Below, piece by piece: positions 25,589-36,770 of a DNA stretch of 64,000 nt; position 1 is the stretch's first letter; the number at the start of each line of letters is the position of its first letter. Under the pieces are notes generated by a model. The model saw only the letters and a list, made by a program, of their open reading frames with translations, was not told the DNA's origin and did not search any database. The stretch is from Reticulitermes speratus. Its lineage: Eukaryota > Arthropoda > Insecta > Blattodea > Rhinotermitidae. The stretch spans positions 31,762,743 through 31,826,742 of the forward strand of contig JAJKFL010000013.1 of the NCBI GenBank assembly GCA_021186555.1. The letters run 5' to 3'. The translations under genes were made by a program, and so were the position numbers.

Positions 25589-25868
25589 AAAGGTAAAGTT
25601 TGCCATATGACATTCCATGAAAACAGAGGGGGAGCAGACATATAGCTCTGTATTCACAAGCTCAGTGCTAGAAGAGGGTGGATGGTCAGTACCACACCCC
25701 AGCCAATTTACCCCTAGAACATACCCAGTACCCATTGCACAGGAGGCTGGGTGGACCTCAGGGCTGGTCTGGACAGGTATTGAAAATCTCATCCTCACCA
25801 GGGTTCAAACACTGGACTGTCCAGGCCTTAGCGAGTCTCTATACTCTCTGTGCTATCCTGGCCACCTC
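25589..25868 (-). mobile_element. tRNA-derived SINE (family A)
   Basis: On the minus strand it has a tRNA-like head with GTTTGAACCCTGGTGAGGA around the B box. The body CCCAGCCTCCTGTGCAATGG and the tail ATAGC...AGAGCTATA-like follow. It closely matches the 48.35-kb copy in order. Confidence 0.8.
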
Positions 25869-25945
25869 AAAAAAGATAGATTCCAATATAATAAGATTTT
25901 ATGTTCTTTTTGGGGGGGGGGGGTGAACATCCCTTTGTATTTGAT

Positions 25946-26482
25946 TAATCAATGTTGGTTTATTGATTCTCCAAATAATACAACACTATAAATGATTGTA
26001 TATTTATTTATTCATCACATTCACTAGGACAAATTTTGGCCGGTAATTGCAGCCATCATCAGGCAAGGAAAGAACTGAGGTAGAGGCCTCTCCTTTACAT
26101 TAAAATACAGGTTTATAATTTTGTTATTATACCAAGTAATGGGATAAAATGTATATCAATAAAATTGTTTAAAAAGTGGGATGCAGTGTACTGGTAACGT
26201 ATAAAATATGAGTAGTGGGAATACTATACATAACCGTCCTTCAAGCGCAGTCTACACACGTGTGTTGTATAGCTGTAAATAAGTATCTCATATTATTTTT
26301 ATATCTAAATTTAACTTCATTCCATCTATTGAGATGAAATTTTTTTTTTTTAACTAATTTATAAATCCTTGTTATTCGAGATTATACCCGTGTTGGACAC
26401 AGTGAATGTGATGCATAAATGAATAAACAATCATTTATAGTGTTGTATTATTCGGAAAATCAGTAAACCAACATTGATTTGA
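25946..26482. mobile_element. foldback element with degenerate hammerhead-like motif
   Basis: The left arm 25946-26023 (starting ATTAATCAATGTTGGTTTAT) is the inverse of 26400-26482 (ending AAACCAACATTGATT). Inside, on the minus strand at 26026-26064, CCTGATGATGGCTGC leads to GGCC and then AAAA where GAAA is expected. The centre is unrelated filler. Confidence 0.7.
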
Positions 26483-26689
26483 AGTCTTATTGTGCTCTTG
26501 TGCATTCTGACACTCGTGTGTTTGAGTGCTGAAGATGGAAGTAGAATGCTCCTCTAAGACACTGGTAAATGCCCTACCAGACTATACAGTGTCATAACCC
26601 AGTTTATATGCGAGTGTCAGTGTTTGTGATTAAATGGGACCAATGAAACTCTCAATGAACATCAGAATCCACTTTCATTGTAAAGTTAC

Positions 26690-26960
26690 TATTTACAGGG
26701 TTGCACTAATTGTGGACACGTGGTCACTCTGGCAACAAAATTCTGTATTGTGGTGCCGAATAATTTTGTCATGATTATTGCAGTTTTTCATCACATCCAA
26801 AAATATGCACTGAGCACAAAGCACCACATACCAGTCAGGGTCACAGGTCACTCCAGAATTCTGGGTCCTAAGTATGGAACTTGCTTTGGGTCATCTTGCT
26901 AGCACATACATTTTGAAGGTGGCTGCTAGATTTTTAGTAAAGTTGTGTACCCCTGCTCAT
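26690..26960. mobile_element. interspersed MITE-like repeat, copy 2
   Basis: A diverged copy of the repeat at 15120-15330 and 31255-31420. Shared text includes GAACTTGCTTTGGGTCA and GGCTGCTAGATTTTT, ending near CCCCTG. Confidence 0.55.
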
Positions 26961-27714
26961 CAAGTTCCAAGAAATTACAAAATACGAATAATACATATAA
27001 TTAAAATAACCTTAAAAAGCATAAGAAGAAAGTTTCTTTTAGTAATAATAGAAATCAGTGCTTGTCTTATGGCATTGGAGAGCCAGTGTCTTTTAATAAT
27101 TCGGCCCCCCCCCCCCCCCCAATTCATTCTGGCTTTTGTGACTTTCTACAGGTTTGTGTGGGTGGCTTGCACTGCACTCTGCTGCAAACTGCTATGAGTG
27201 ATGCAATGCACTAAGCAGGAGTTACCACATGACAACGTGCGCTACTTCCTGCCACACTTCGGACATTACCCATGACAGTAGCATCACTTGCTCGTCATAT
27301 TCTCACTTGCGAACTCTGTCTTCTTATGTTTCCATTACGTGTTAATTATTGCAAACAGTGAAATTACAAATTTGTGTTAAGAGGAACATCATCCAGTTGC
27401 CCAAGGACAGTAAATTACACACAAGATGCAATTCCCATGGCAGACTATGGTGTGTATAGTATTGCATTTACTCTAACTACTGTTGCTGCTCCAACTTGTA
27501 CACTAGAATTACAGAATATGAAAACAATCAACCTCATTGAAAGAAAGACACATCCTGACTTGAGCCGAAGGAAGCCAAGTTGCCAGCCATGTGGTCTCAC
27601 ACCAGTTAGGTCAAACCAGTCACAAAAGGTCAAAATGGCATTAAAATGGGTGATAAAAAAAGGTCAAAATCCTGAACATTGAGGCTCACAAACTTCAAAG
27701 ACTACTCAGATTAT
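26961..27714. other. no gene recognised; contains a poly-C run
   Basis: ORFs here are short and without domains. A C homopolymer lies at about 27105-27120. Confidence 0.4.
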
Positions 27715-27820
27715 ATCAAACCAACTGATGCACAATTAAAAACCACTTTTTATTGTAGCTTTTATAAAATATTTGTACCCTACATATGTTTCAAACCTTA
27801 GTTCATCGTCAGGGGGTTTT
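27715..27820 (-). mobile_element. half foldback element with hammerhead-like motif
   Basis: On the minus strand it reads CCCCCTGACGATGAAC, a short hairpin, GAAACATATGTAGGG. This keeps C3-U-G-A-N-G-A, GAAA, a short stem III and a GGG strand that can pair with the CCC. The arm sequence (CAACTGATGCACAATTAAAA on +) is the inverse of that at 41940-41995, so both are halves of one family. Confidence 0.65.
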
Positions 27821-27828
27821 CATTTCAA

Positions 27829-28390
27829 GAGAAGGCGGTGGCGAGAAGTAGTGCGGGTGTGAAAAGACCCCACTCTGACTCGAGTACTCGACCTTCGATG
27901 AACTTGATCAAGGAGCGTCTGTGGCTGCAGACTTGATACTGGGACTGTAGGCTCTGAGCCTTTCACTGTTTCTTCTGATGAGGACAGACTGGCTGCAGGT
28001 GTCTATACGACTAGACTGTAGTCCAGGCAACTCTCAGGAGCGCAGCGGAAGAAGTTCATTAAAGTAAGAGAAGGCGGTGGCGAGAAGTATTAGGGGTGTG
28101 AAAAGACCCCACTCTTTCTCGAGTATTCCGCCTTCGATGAACCTGATCAAGGAGCGGCTGTGGCTGCATACTTGATACGGAGGCTGAAAGCTCTGAGCCT
28201 TGTGCTGTTTCTTCTGATGAGGACAGACTGGCTGCAGGTGTCTGAACGACTAGACTGCAGACCAAGCGACTCTCGGGAGCGCGGCGAAAGAAGCTCATTA
28301 AAAGAGAAGGTGCTGGCGAGAGGTAGGGGTGTGAAAAGACCCCACTCTGAATCGAGTAACCCACCTTCAATTCAGTTAAAACTCATAGCG
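27829..28390. repeat. tandem repeat, about 2.3 copies of a ~238-bp unit
   Basis: Units start with AGAGAAGGCGGTGGCGAGAA at about 27829 and 28068. A third start (AGAGAAGGTGCTGGCGAGA) is at about 28303. The first two units are about 90% alike by eye. ORFs within them are unrecognised and do not stay open across units. Origin unknown. Confidence 0.8.
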
Positions 28391-28445
28391 GCTGTGGATG
28401 CGAACCCCTCGGGAGACGCCTCCACAGTTTCAAAAAGCAAGGAGT

Positions 28446-28665
28446 TATTATATAAGCACGGCCTCATTGAAAGACCTGTGTCTCTTTGTTAGAGGCGCAG
28501 GGCTAATGAATCGGTGCTGAATTTGTTGTTGCGAGGCATTGGCTTAACAACATTATAAGTTCTTTGGGAAGCTGTTTGCTGAACCAAGTTATATAAGCAT
28601 GGCTTCATTGAAAGACCTGTGTATCTTTGTTAGAGGCACAGGACTAATGAACCAATGCTGATTGA
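28446..28665. repeat. direct repeat pair, about 141-bp spacing
   Basis: TTATATAAGCACGGCCTCAT...CTTTGTTAGAGGCGCAG (from about 28449) recurs with substitutions from about 28590. It abuts the 238-bp tandem block, so the whole 27.83-28.67-kb region is one repetitive unit of unknown type. Confidence 0.75.
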
Positions 28666-28670
28666 AAAGC

Positions 28671-29989
28671 TAAGGGTTAGCACAATAAGCCTAAGGCTGC
28701 AGTGCATCTGGAGCTAATGCCGACAGGCCCCTAGAAGGAAGAAGAAGTACACCGGTTATAGTTGGGCTAGCTTTAATACCGTTGTCCTGCTTATCCAGTG
28801 CTCCCCCACTACACATCCCTTTCTAGGCACAGTATTTACACCCTGGAGAACTCTGTCCATAACTGCTACAACCAGGAATGCAACATGAACACATAGCCAC
28901 TGGTAGGAACAGGATAAAAGCTACCAAGTTTGCCTCAGAATGGATTACCCATCTTGCACACATGAAGAGCTTTAAAACAGCTGGCTTGTGTGGAGCTAAT
29001 TTCCATACTCGTTTTCCCACCCTGAATTCTGATGCTATTAAATTTGCCCTGGTAATTTCACATCTGCTAATTTAAAGTCATGTATAGATGAGGAATTGAG
29101 GTTTCCAAACAATCACATAGCAGTATGATAATATAATAATCATAAGTGGTAAAATGTGCACTTCAGGATGCCATAAATTAGTGGTTCACATGACAAATAC
29201 ATAGCAAATAATTCCATTATTAGCAGGGGAAAAATTAAAAAATATATGTATAGTTTTCGAGGGAATTGGTAGATTTTCTTGCTTTGTTTCTTCACAGTAG
29301 TTGCCACTTTGTACATGATACACTTAAGTGACAAAAACCGGAAGTGTATGGTACTACAGAAAGTCCCTACAATGTGTAATTTGGTAGATGGTACCAATAT
29401 TTTGGAGTAAATAACTGCCTCCATCTTCATTGCAGAATTACACCATCTTTGTACCTACCTATCACAGTAAAACATGGTGTCATAAATGAAAAGACAATAT
29501 AAATATTCACCACTGCAAAAATCTCTGACCTCATATGTGTACAGTTTTCTCCTCCAGCAGAACAAAATGACAGCTGTGGAGATAACAGATGTACTTGATT
29601 ATTTATGTAAACACTCTAAAATGGACATTAATAACATGCTTAATGTTGCTGTACCAAGTACTGGTTAGCATGATGATGATTATATACCCTGCTAAGACCC
29701 CAGTCACTTTCTAGACAACCTGTATTTCAATAAATGACACTCCACCAGGTCTAAACTACCATGTTTGAATTTCACAACTGTTTGGCTGAGTTCAGAAATT
29801 ACACTGGAACATGATTTTCCAAATGCTGAGCTCAGCCCAACAGACAGCCACTTATCTGACATCATGACAAACACTCAGAGTAGTTTCAGTTTATTTCTTC
29901 TAGTTATAATATTATTATCACTGTCAAATTCAACCTAACACTGGACCAGAAAATGACGCCTGCAAAAGGCCCTGAGACTGTTTAAAAAT
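28671..29989. other. no gene recognised
   Basis: Moderately AT-rich sequence, short ORFs only and no domain recognised. Confidence 0.4.
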
Positions 29990-30796
29990 TATACAACCTG
30001 AGCTGTAATGTGCAGTATCACCTCCACAGACACAGTGCTGAAGGTTGAAGTTATAGAACCTGAGCTGTAATGTGCAGTATCACCTCCACAGACGCAGTGC
30101 TGAAGGTTGAAGTTATAGAACCTGAGCTGTAATGTGCAGTATCACCTCCACAGACACAGTGCTGAAGGTTGAAGTTATTGAACCTGAGCTGTAATATGCA
30201 GTATCACCTCCACAGACATAGTGCTGAAGGTTCAAGTTATAGAACCTGAGCTGTAATGTGCAGTATCACCTCCACAGACACAGTGCTGAAGGTTGAAGTT
30301 ATTGAACCTGAGCTGTAATATGCAGTATCACCTCCACAGACACAGTGCTGAAGGTTGAAGTTATAGAACCTGAGCTGTAATGTGCAGTATCACCTCCACA
30401 GACACAGTGCTGAAGGTTGAAGTTACAGAACCTGAGATGTAATATGCAGGATCACTTCCACAGACACAGTGCTGAAGGTTGAAGTTACAGAACCTGAGCT
30501 GTAATGTGCAGTATCACCTCCACAGACACAGTGCTGAAGGTTGAAGTTATAGAACCTGAGCTGTAATGTGCAGTATCACCTCCACAGACACAGTGCTGAA
30601 GGTTGAAATTATTGAACCTGAGCTGTAATGTGCAGTATCACCTCCACAGACACAGTGCTGAAGGTTGAAGTTATTGAACCTGAGCTGTAATATGCAGTAT
30701 CACCTCCACAAACATAGTGCTGAAGGTTGAAGTTACAGAACCTGAGCTGTAATATGCAGTATTACCTCCACAGACACAGTGCTGAAGTTTAAAGTT
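29990..30796. repeat. minisatellite, 13 copies of a 62-bp unit
   Basis: The phrase CCTGAGCTGTAAT (with few variants) begins at 29997 and every 62 bases up to 30741, 13 starts with no indel. A typical unit includes GTGCAGTATCACCTCCACAG and AGTGCTGAAGGTTGAAG. The period is not a multiple of three, and the units contain stops, so the array is not coding. Confidence 0.97.
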
Positions 30797-31254
30797 GCAC
30801 TGCATTACAAAGCTACTGTGTACATAAACATTACTGTGTAATCTAACCTTTTTCGGTTAAGGTTTAGGGCTAAGTTGAAGCTGGTCTAGCATTTCAAAAC
30901 AGGCTATAATCACCATTTTGAGTGTAAATGAGGTGGAAGCAGGATGCTGTCTGATATACATATACAGATGTCCTAGTTAGAACAAGATCAGAGATGTCAA
31001 GTGTGGTGCAATTCAGTGGGAAGGAAACATATGGTTAAGAACATGGGCTGGAGGAAAAGAAGGGAAGCCAAACTTTCCTTAGTTTGTATCCGTCTTTGCA
31101 TGTGAAGTTTTGGTGGCTTGTAACTATTTATATGGCTCTCCTGATGATGTGGGAAGGATATTACAGTTTTAATGTGCAACTCTCACTCTGTTCTGTCTGT
31201 GCATAATCACTGCATAAGCTGACTCAGCGGTTATCGTCTTCTGTACAATAGGCA

Positions 31255-31420
31255 AAAGCACAGGTGCACAAATCCCTGGCACCAGCATGAGTAAATTTTG
31301 TATGGTGGTGCATGACATCTGTTGGTCCTCAGAATAGAACTTGCTTTAAGTCACCCTTTTGGCATGTAGAATTTTTGGACGGCTCCTAGATTTTTGGAAA
31401 ATCCGTGCACCCCTGGGCAC
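31255..31420. mobile_element. interspersed MITE-like repeat, copy 3 (best ends)
   Basis: The ends CAGGTGCACAAATCC and (reverse complement) CAGGGGTGCACGGATTTTCC are near-inverted repeats. The body is shared with the copies at 15.2 and 26.8 kb. No coding capacity. Confidence 0.6.
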
Positions 31421-31630
31421 AAGGAACAGTGATGAAACAGCACTCCTGAACTGCTGACTATGCTTATGATTACAGTGGTGTATTAACAGCAGTATAACAA
31501 AACAAGGCACTGTTCAGATATTCTACACAACTTACAAATTTACCAATACACCACATGAGTCAGATTTCAGTTAATAAGGCTTGATGAATGTACAGGTATT
31601 GCTATGAGCATATGTTTCCACACCTGATAG

Positions 31631-31791
31631 TTAGGCGTCAATTTTAACAAATACTTTGGGTCTGGAAAACACTTTGATGCCTTCTTCAAGCTTGTTCAGT
31701 TGCTTCTCAAGCTCCATCTTTCTGTTGCGCACCTTTAGTGTGTCCATACTGACAGGCAGCATGTTCAACTGCTGAACCAACTCTGCATGCC
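31631..31791 (-). CDS. ENKD1: ENKD1-like terminal exon (enkurin domain end)
   Basis: The acceptor GCTTGTTTCAG precedes 31791 and the stop TAA is at 31633-31631. It encodes HAELVQQLNMLPVSMDTLKV through SRPKVFVKIDA. The FSRPKV motif is diagnostic of the enkurin domain. Confidence 0.9.
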
Positions 31792-34700
31792 CTGAAACAA
31801 GCCAAATATCACAGATTGTTCCTTACTTATGTGGGGGAAAACAGGAGTGTTTGTGAAAACTGTTCAAAATCCAACCTCAATGAAACAGAATACAAGTTTG
31901 GATTGCAACTGCAGTTTCTAGTAATTTCATATTTCAAAGCTAGGATTGTTCCATCATTGCACACACTTTTCACAAAAAGCATTCTCCTACACTCACCAAA
32001 CTCTCCCCTGTTGTAAGTCCAAAACTTTGCTTTTTTGTGTTGTGTTGGTTTGTGATGATGCTCAAAAAACTTTGAAAAATAAGCTTAATTATGAAATATC
32101 AAATACCTTTGCAAGAACAAGTTATATAGGAGACTCATTAAGCACTGGAGTTGGAATTCCTGAAAACTATTGTGTCTACTGAAACTACATGAGGTGTGAA
32201 AGTATAACAAACAATACAGGGTTAAATGAAATTGAAATTAAAATTAAAACCAACTTGATGCACACTCACTATTAAAAAAACTTTAATAGTAGATTAATTT
32301 ATTATTATTATTACTATATTTATTATTTATTATTATAGTAAATTAATTTTTAGTGACTTGTGAAAAACTTTATATACGACGAGACCTTATAGGCTCATAT
32401 CTTATGTGTGTTTAACATATGCACTACGCAATTTAATGTAGTATACCCCTGAAGATGGTCAGGTACCTGACCGAAACATGTCGGGTTAATTAATCTACTA
32501 TTAAAGTTTTTTTAATATTGAGTGTGCATCAAGTTGGTTTTAATTTTAATTTATACAAGATGCACGGTGAATACAATATTAAAAACAATACAGGGGTTGC
32601 ATTCCTGAATGCACATTTCAACCTTCCAAGATTAAATTAAATAGCTACATACTTACTTTTCATTACATAAAGATGAAAATAACGAGTGTGGCCACATTTT
32701 GCTTAAGGAATAAAGGATAAAGGAGTCATGGGACAGATGGGCCATCAACATTAGAAGCCTGAAATTTCACAGGTGAAATACAACATACAAGAATATGGGC
32801 AATAAAATCACGTATAATGAGAATATGCACTTCTTTCTTCACAACCTGCTCTGCAACCTTTAAACATCACTAGTAACATCTGTCTGATGTGATTCCTTAC
32901 TTTTCTTGAGCATCTTAAGAGTTTCCAACCTCTCAGAGTTTGGCAGCATAATATGTCCTGGTGGACAGGCTGTGTCAGGTGCATCTCGCTTGCGCTGTTC
33001 TGCCTCCTTCTGCCATGCTAGTTGACGTTCTCGCAGATACCTGCAAAAAGAAAAATGTACCAACTTCACATCTGATATCAAGAATAATAAAATGTTTTAT
33101 ATATGGGAATCTGGTGTCCTCTGATGGCACTTCAAACACAACACTAAAATAATTTTCTAGAATTATACAATTCTAAAACCATCAGAGCGTACAGAAAGAG
33201 CACAAAAAGTTTCACACAAAATCTTCAATGTGTTTATAACATGTTACAATGCAAATTTAATCAGATTTAATTATATCAGATTTACGTGTTTGTTTGCTTC
33301 TACTGTAATTCTTATACTGTTTACTCTCTGGACGTGTCCAATATCATTCTGTAATGATTTCTAGGACGAAATAAATACAATACAATACAATTTGATGTCT
33401 CAAGTTACAATGATTAATACCGCTTATCCCCATCCCCACAATACATGGCTCTTCAGTCCATATTCCCCCACAATGGGACTTGGATTTACCATGACTGAGA
33501 TATCCACTGGCATGCAGTGGATGCAAAATTTCACTAAAATCAGTCAACTAAAATGGAGGACAGGCACACACATATTGTTAACATGTTTGCAGAACCTGTA
33601 TTTTGGTATAAACATGCTTACTTTGGAATGGCGCCTCTTTGGTGGGTAGGAGGGGCTTTCAAAGGACTGTTTGCTGCTTGAACAAGAGACCTCTGTCTTG
33701 TCTTCACAGACTTTACATTCATTTTTATGTAATCAATTTCAGGACTCTGAGGAAGAAAAAACAAACACATTTACACATGCCCCACAAACTGGTTGACAAA
33801 CATACACATTTATTATCAATATGGAAACATATTTACCTTTACTTGAGGCTCATCCACAACCTCCTTGCGGTCAGACAATGACAAATTCCGCATATCAAGG
33901 TCATTTCTCTCACCAGAAATCAGTCTATCACCAGCTGCACTGCTTATCGTACTGACAAAACTTGGTACCATGTCTGTCTGCAGCCCTATTTCACATGTGG
34001 GGAGGCTATTTCCTGAGTCCGTTGCGTTACTACCAGGGTACTTGGTCACTCCCTCACTGAGCAGTTTGTTGAAGTTCTTGGAATCAACTGTCTGACACCC
34101 CACACTCCTAAAGCCCATACACACTGTGTTCACCCTTTCACTGCCTGCTGCTGCTGATCCAGATATGTCCAAAGGCATTTCTGTGGAGGAGGCAACTTTT
34201 TTTGTATTCTCATGCAACACACTCACATGCTGTTAGTGAACCAACGCTGCCATGTCACCATTTACAATCACATCATTACCTGTGTTCCTTTTAGGTACAT
34301 TTCTTTTTGATGCAGAACATTTTGCCCTCACATGTCCTTTCTCTGACACTCTTGAAATTCTCATGATGGCTTCCTTTGTATTCTGATCATTGTTCTTTGA
34401 CTGAGAATCCTACAAATTAAAATATCTTAATATTAATTCAGAACTTCCATTGCCCTGTTAATACAGTATCATAGAAGTCCTTGTAAAGTCAGTATTTGGC
34501 ACCAATGATCTTCGTGAAAAATCAATGTTACTGATTACATTTATTTCATCACAACAGACCCATTACATGATACACAGAAAAGTTCAAACATACTTTCCTT
34601 CCAAGACTCCAACTGATATTAAAAAGTTCTGCTATGCCACTACTCACATAGCAATAAGGTGTTCTTGCTGGCACATTTTCATATCTGTTTGCTGCAGACC

Positions 34701-35014
34701 TTCCAGTAACAGTGTCACTTTCTTCTTTATTGCGCCTGTAGCCCTGCATTTCTCGCAACTGCCTCGCATTCTCCAGAATAAAATTTTTTCTGTATTTTGG
34801 CTCTGAAATGGAATACGTACTACATTTCAAACATACCACCCCCCAAAAAAAGAGGGACCTATATTAATTGAAAATGATGAAAGACTGTAACCTATACTAT
34901 CGCACGAAAACTGTCTTGGATTCACAAGCATTCCCTTCCAAGTATGTGTAGTGAATATATTCAAATACTGCACGACTTACTTGGACTCCCAAATACTCCC
35001 TTCAAAGTATTCAT
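31631..35014 (-). CDS. ENKD1: enkurin domain-containing protein 1 (ENKD1-like), 7 coding exons, 362 aa
   Basis: Minus-strand exons 35014-34981, 34802-34648, 34409-34280, 34180-33837, 33746-33622, 33040-32901 and 31791-31631 join in phase to 363 codons. The order of motifs follows vertebrate ENKD1: ENARQLREMQGYR near the N-terminus, IDYIKMNVKSVK, then IPKYLRERQLAWQKEAEQRK, PPGHIMLPNSERLETL, and the enkurin C-terminus LPVSMDTLKVRNRK...KVFSRPKVFVKIDA. ENKD1 is a microtubule- and centriole/cilium-associated protein. Enkurin domains bind microtubules or partners at the C-terminus. The length is close to the human protein (346 aa). The acidic middle exon is poorly conserved. The start at 35014 is the first ATG in the first recognised exon. 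A further 5' exon is possible because an acceptor (TTGTTCCAG) precedes it. Confidence 0.85.
32222..32582 (+). mobile_element. foldback element with near-complete hammerhead motif, in the ENKD1 intron
   Basis: The left arm, about 32239-32300, is the inverse of 32487-32552 (TTAAAACCAACTTGATGCAC against its complement). A non-inverted tail follows. The direct repeat AAACAATACAGGG flanks the element at 32209-32221 and 32583-32595. The ribozyme-like motif is at 32445-32487 on +. The element is antisense to the host gene. Confidence 0.82.
32445..32487 (+). ncRNA. hammerhead ribozyme-like motif
   Basis: In order it has an ACCC strand, CTGAAGA (positions 3-9 of the core, variable base 7 = A), an extra T, and a 16-base hairpin GGTCAGGTACCTGACC. 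GAAA follows, then CATGTC, in which AC/GU can form a two-pair stem III ending in a GUC cleavage triplet, and GGGT, which can pair with ACCC as stem I. The extra U before stem II is a departure from the consensus. Self-cleavage is not demonstrated. Confidence 0.6.
32901..33040 (-). CDS. ENKD1: ENKD1-like exon 6 (enkurin domain start)
   Basis: The acceptor TTTTTGCAG precedes 33040 and the donor GTAAGG follows 32901. It encodes YLRERQLAWQKEAEQRKRDA, CPPGHIMLPNSERLETLKML. It is phase 2 at the start and phase 1 at the end, and it joins with flanking exons without a break. Confidence 0.9.
33240..33395 (+). mobile_element. possible LINE 3' tail
   Basis: It ends with AATAAATACAATACAATACA, a short A-rich repeat typical of non-LTR 3' ends, preceded by non-coding AT-rich sequence. 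There is no coding match. Confidence 0.3.
33622..33746 (-). CDS. ENKD1: ENKD1-like exon 5
   Basis: The acceptor CTTCCTCAG precedes 33746 and the donor GTAAGC follows 33622. It encodes SPEIDYIKMNVKSVKTRQRS and ends HQRGAIPK. The IDYIKMN...K segment parallels the VDFIRHNAR segment of vertebrate ENKD1. Confidence 0.85.
33837..34180 (-). CDS. ENKD1: ENKD1-like exon 4, low-complexity middle
   Basis: The acceptor CTCCTCCACAG precedes 34180 and the donor GTAAAT follows 33837. It encodes EMPLDISGSAAAGSERVNT through a VGCQTVDS and IGLQTDM repeat-like pair, ending VVDEPQVK. Choosing this acceptor removes an in-frame TAA at about 34227 by splicing a 99-nt intron. An upstream acceptor at about 34229 would give a 50-nt intron and break the frame. 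Confidence 0.75.
34280..34409 (-). CDS. ENKD1: ENKD1-like exon 3
   Basis: An acceptor ending TTTGTAG precedes 34409 and the donor GTAATG follows 34280. It encodes DSQSKNNDQNTKEAIMRISR and a basic tail ending KRNT. It is poorly conserved but phase-compatible on both sides (0 to 1). Confidence 0.7.
34648..34802 (-). CDS. ENKD1: ENKD1-like exon 2
   Basis: The acceptor TTCCATTTCAG precedes 34802 and the donor GTGAGT follows 34648. It encodes PKYRKNFILENARQLREMQG and ends PARTPYCY. ENARQLREMQ matches the ENLRRIREIQ region of vertebrate ENKD1. Confidence 0.8.
34981..35014 (-). CDS. ENKD1: ENKD1-like first recognised coding exon
   Basis: The donor GTAAGT follows 34981. From the ATG it encodes MNTLKGVFGSP and one base. 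The exon itself extends to 35029 with an acceptor before it, so the coding start could lie in an unseen upstream exon. Confidence 0.55.
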
Positions 35015-35029
35015 GCTTCTACGTATTCC

Positions 35030-36059
35030 CTGGAACAAAGCCAAAAACAGGTCTGTTAAATCAATCAAATAAATGTCATTAATTTGCTGGAAAAACAGTA
35101 AGGAATTAAATGGAACCAATATCCATGTTGTACAGTGCATACACAATAAGAATACAGCATAGGTTCACTACATCCTTATGTAACATCACTACTTACGTTA
35201 ATTGTGTTAATAAGTAATAAATGAGTATGAGATTGTCATTTTTCTCTTTCAACCTTTCATTCCTCACCACAAAATTTTGAAAAATGCCCCCTTTCTTGCC
35301 GAAGAAAAATGACAAACGCATTCCTACGTCCCGGGTGCTTTCAGATATGTCATATTCCACTCATATAGATTGATCACTTCATAAAATAAGACTAGACGCC
35401 AAATCAAATACCTCTCCTGCAAACCCGTAATATTTGGACTGTGATATCTAAGCAGTATTCCATGCCAAACGACAACACATATCCGAAAGCTAAGCATGGA
35501 TTAGAGTTATACGTCAAGTCATATGTGAAGCATCGGCACAGATTACGTTTGTTGTGTTGCGAAATAAATGTGCTGCTCTCTGTTAACAAAATATTGTATT
35601 ATGAAAGGGTGAAATGGCGCAATTTTCAGCTGAATGTTATGTAAGTTTTTAATTAATATTTATAATACATAAAACAAGTCACACGAGGAACTTTAAAATA
35701 ATTTTATTTTTATTCTGTTTGTTTGCGTTCTCACTTTGTCCATTCTGGTAACGAAATGATTGCCGCACATTTTAATGTATCATTTATTTGTAATCTTTAT
35801 CTATGGCACTAACTTCACATTTTTTTTCCGTACATGAAGCAGCACAATTACTCTATCAGCTATTATCTCTGTAGGTACGATTTCATTATAGGGCTCCTAT
35901 TATTCCAAGACAGCGTACTGTACATTAAATCAGTTCTACCCAACTTGTAACTCATGGGCAACATTGCCTGCAACACAGTGTTACATTCTTAATCTCTTAG
36001 ATACTATCCTGCTGTTTGAAGTAATACAGAATTCGTAATAATGAGTTTACACATCGGCA
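35030..36059. other. 5' flank of ENKD1-like gene; no gene recognised
   Basis: This interval should hold the promoter and any 5' UTR exon of the minus-strand ENKD1-like gene. Nothing diagnostic is visible. Confidence 0.35.
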
Positions 36060-36770
36060 CAACTTTGTATATTTCTTTACTATAGATGTTTCACTGTTAT
36101 GCCCTCATCAGGTTAGCATATTCTTTTAAGTAAAAAGTGGTTCACTCACATTGCCCATAATATTGTTATAGCGTGAGATCCTGGTTTTACATGTATATCA
36201 CGAATTGGTCACGACTAAATAAAATTTATAGGGAAACAAAACATGTTATTGGTACTCTTTTGTTACGTGATTTTATAAAATCTGCACCTTTTGTTTTTTA
36301 TCTTTATTTTGAACCTATGTGATATCTCATTGCAAATATGGCATGTAGTCACACACGTAGCACATTGGAAGGAAGACACTGACACCATTTACAAACCAGG
36401 AAAAAGTGATAACAAACCATCCGAGTAACCACACAAGAAACTGTATAAATTACATTGAATGGAAAAAGGACCTTGTCTCCAACCTTGGCCATAACAAAAT
36501 AATAAGTTAAAAACATACATGCCATACTGATGGAGGTACCACAAATTATTTGAAATAAAAACAATAATGGGCAACAATGGGGAAACTATAACATGTTGTA
36601 CCTCATTACTTTATGCTTTGTATTTAATCTTAACTCATTCTAAATGAACACAAAATGTGGGATCCCAAATTATGATGACATTATTGGCAATGTAAGTGAA
36701 CCATTTTTTACTTAAATGGATATACTAGCCTGATGATGGCATAATGCCAGAACATGTTTGTTGCTAAAAG
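36060..36770. mobile_element. foldback element with hammerhead-like motifs in both arms
   Basis: About 36100-36165 is the inverse of 36690-36750 (TTAAGTAAAAAGTGGTTCAC against its complement). The + arm carries CCTGATGATGGCATAATGCC and then AGAAC at 36727-36765, where GAAA is shifted or mutated. The minus arm at 36075-36116 carries CCTGATGAGGGCATAA, then GAAACATC. Both are decayed. Confidence 0.7.

Noticed and set aside
29990-30796. CRISPR array
   Set aside because: The whole 62-bp unit repeats, with no unique spacers, and the genome is eukaryotic. It is a minisatellite.
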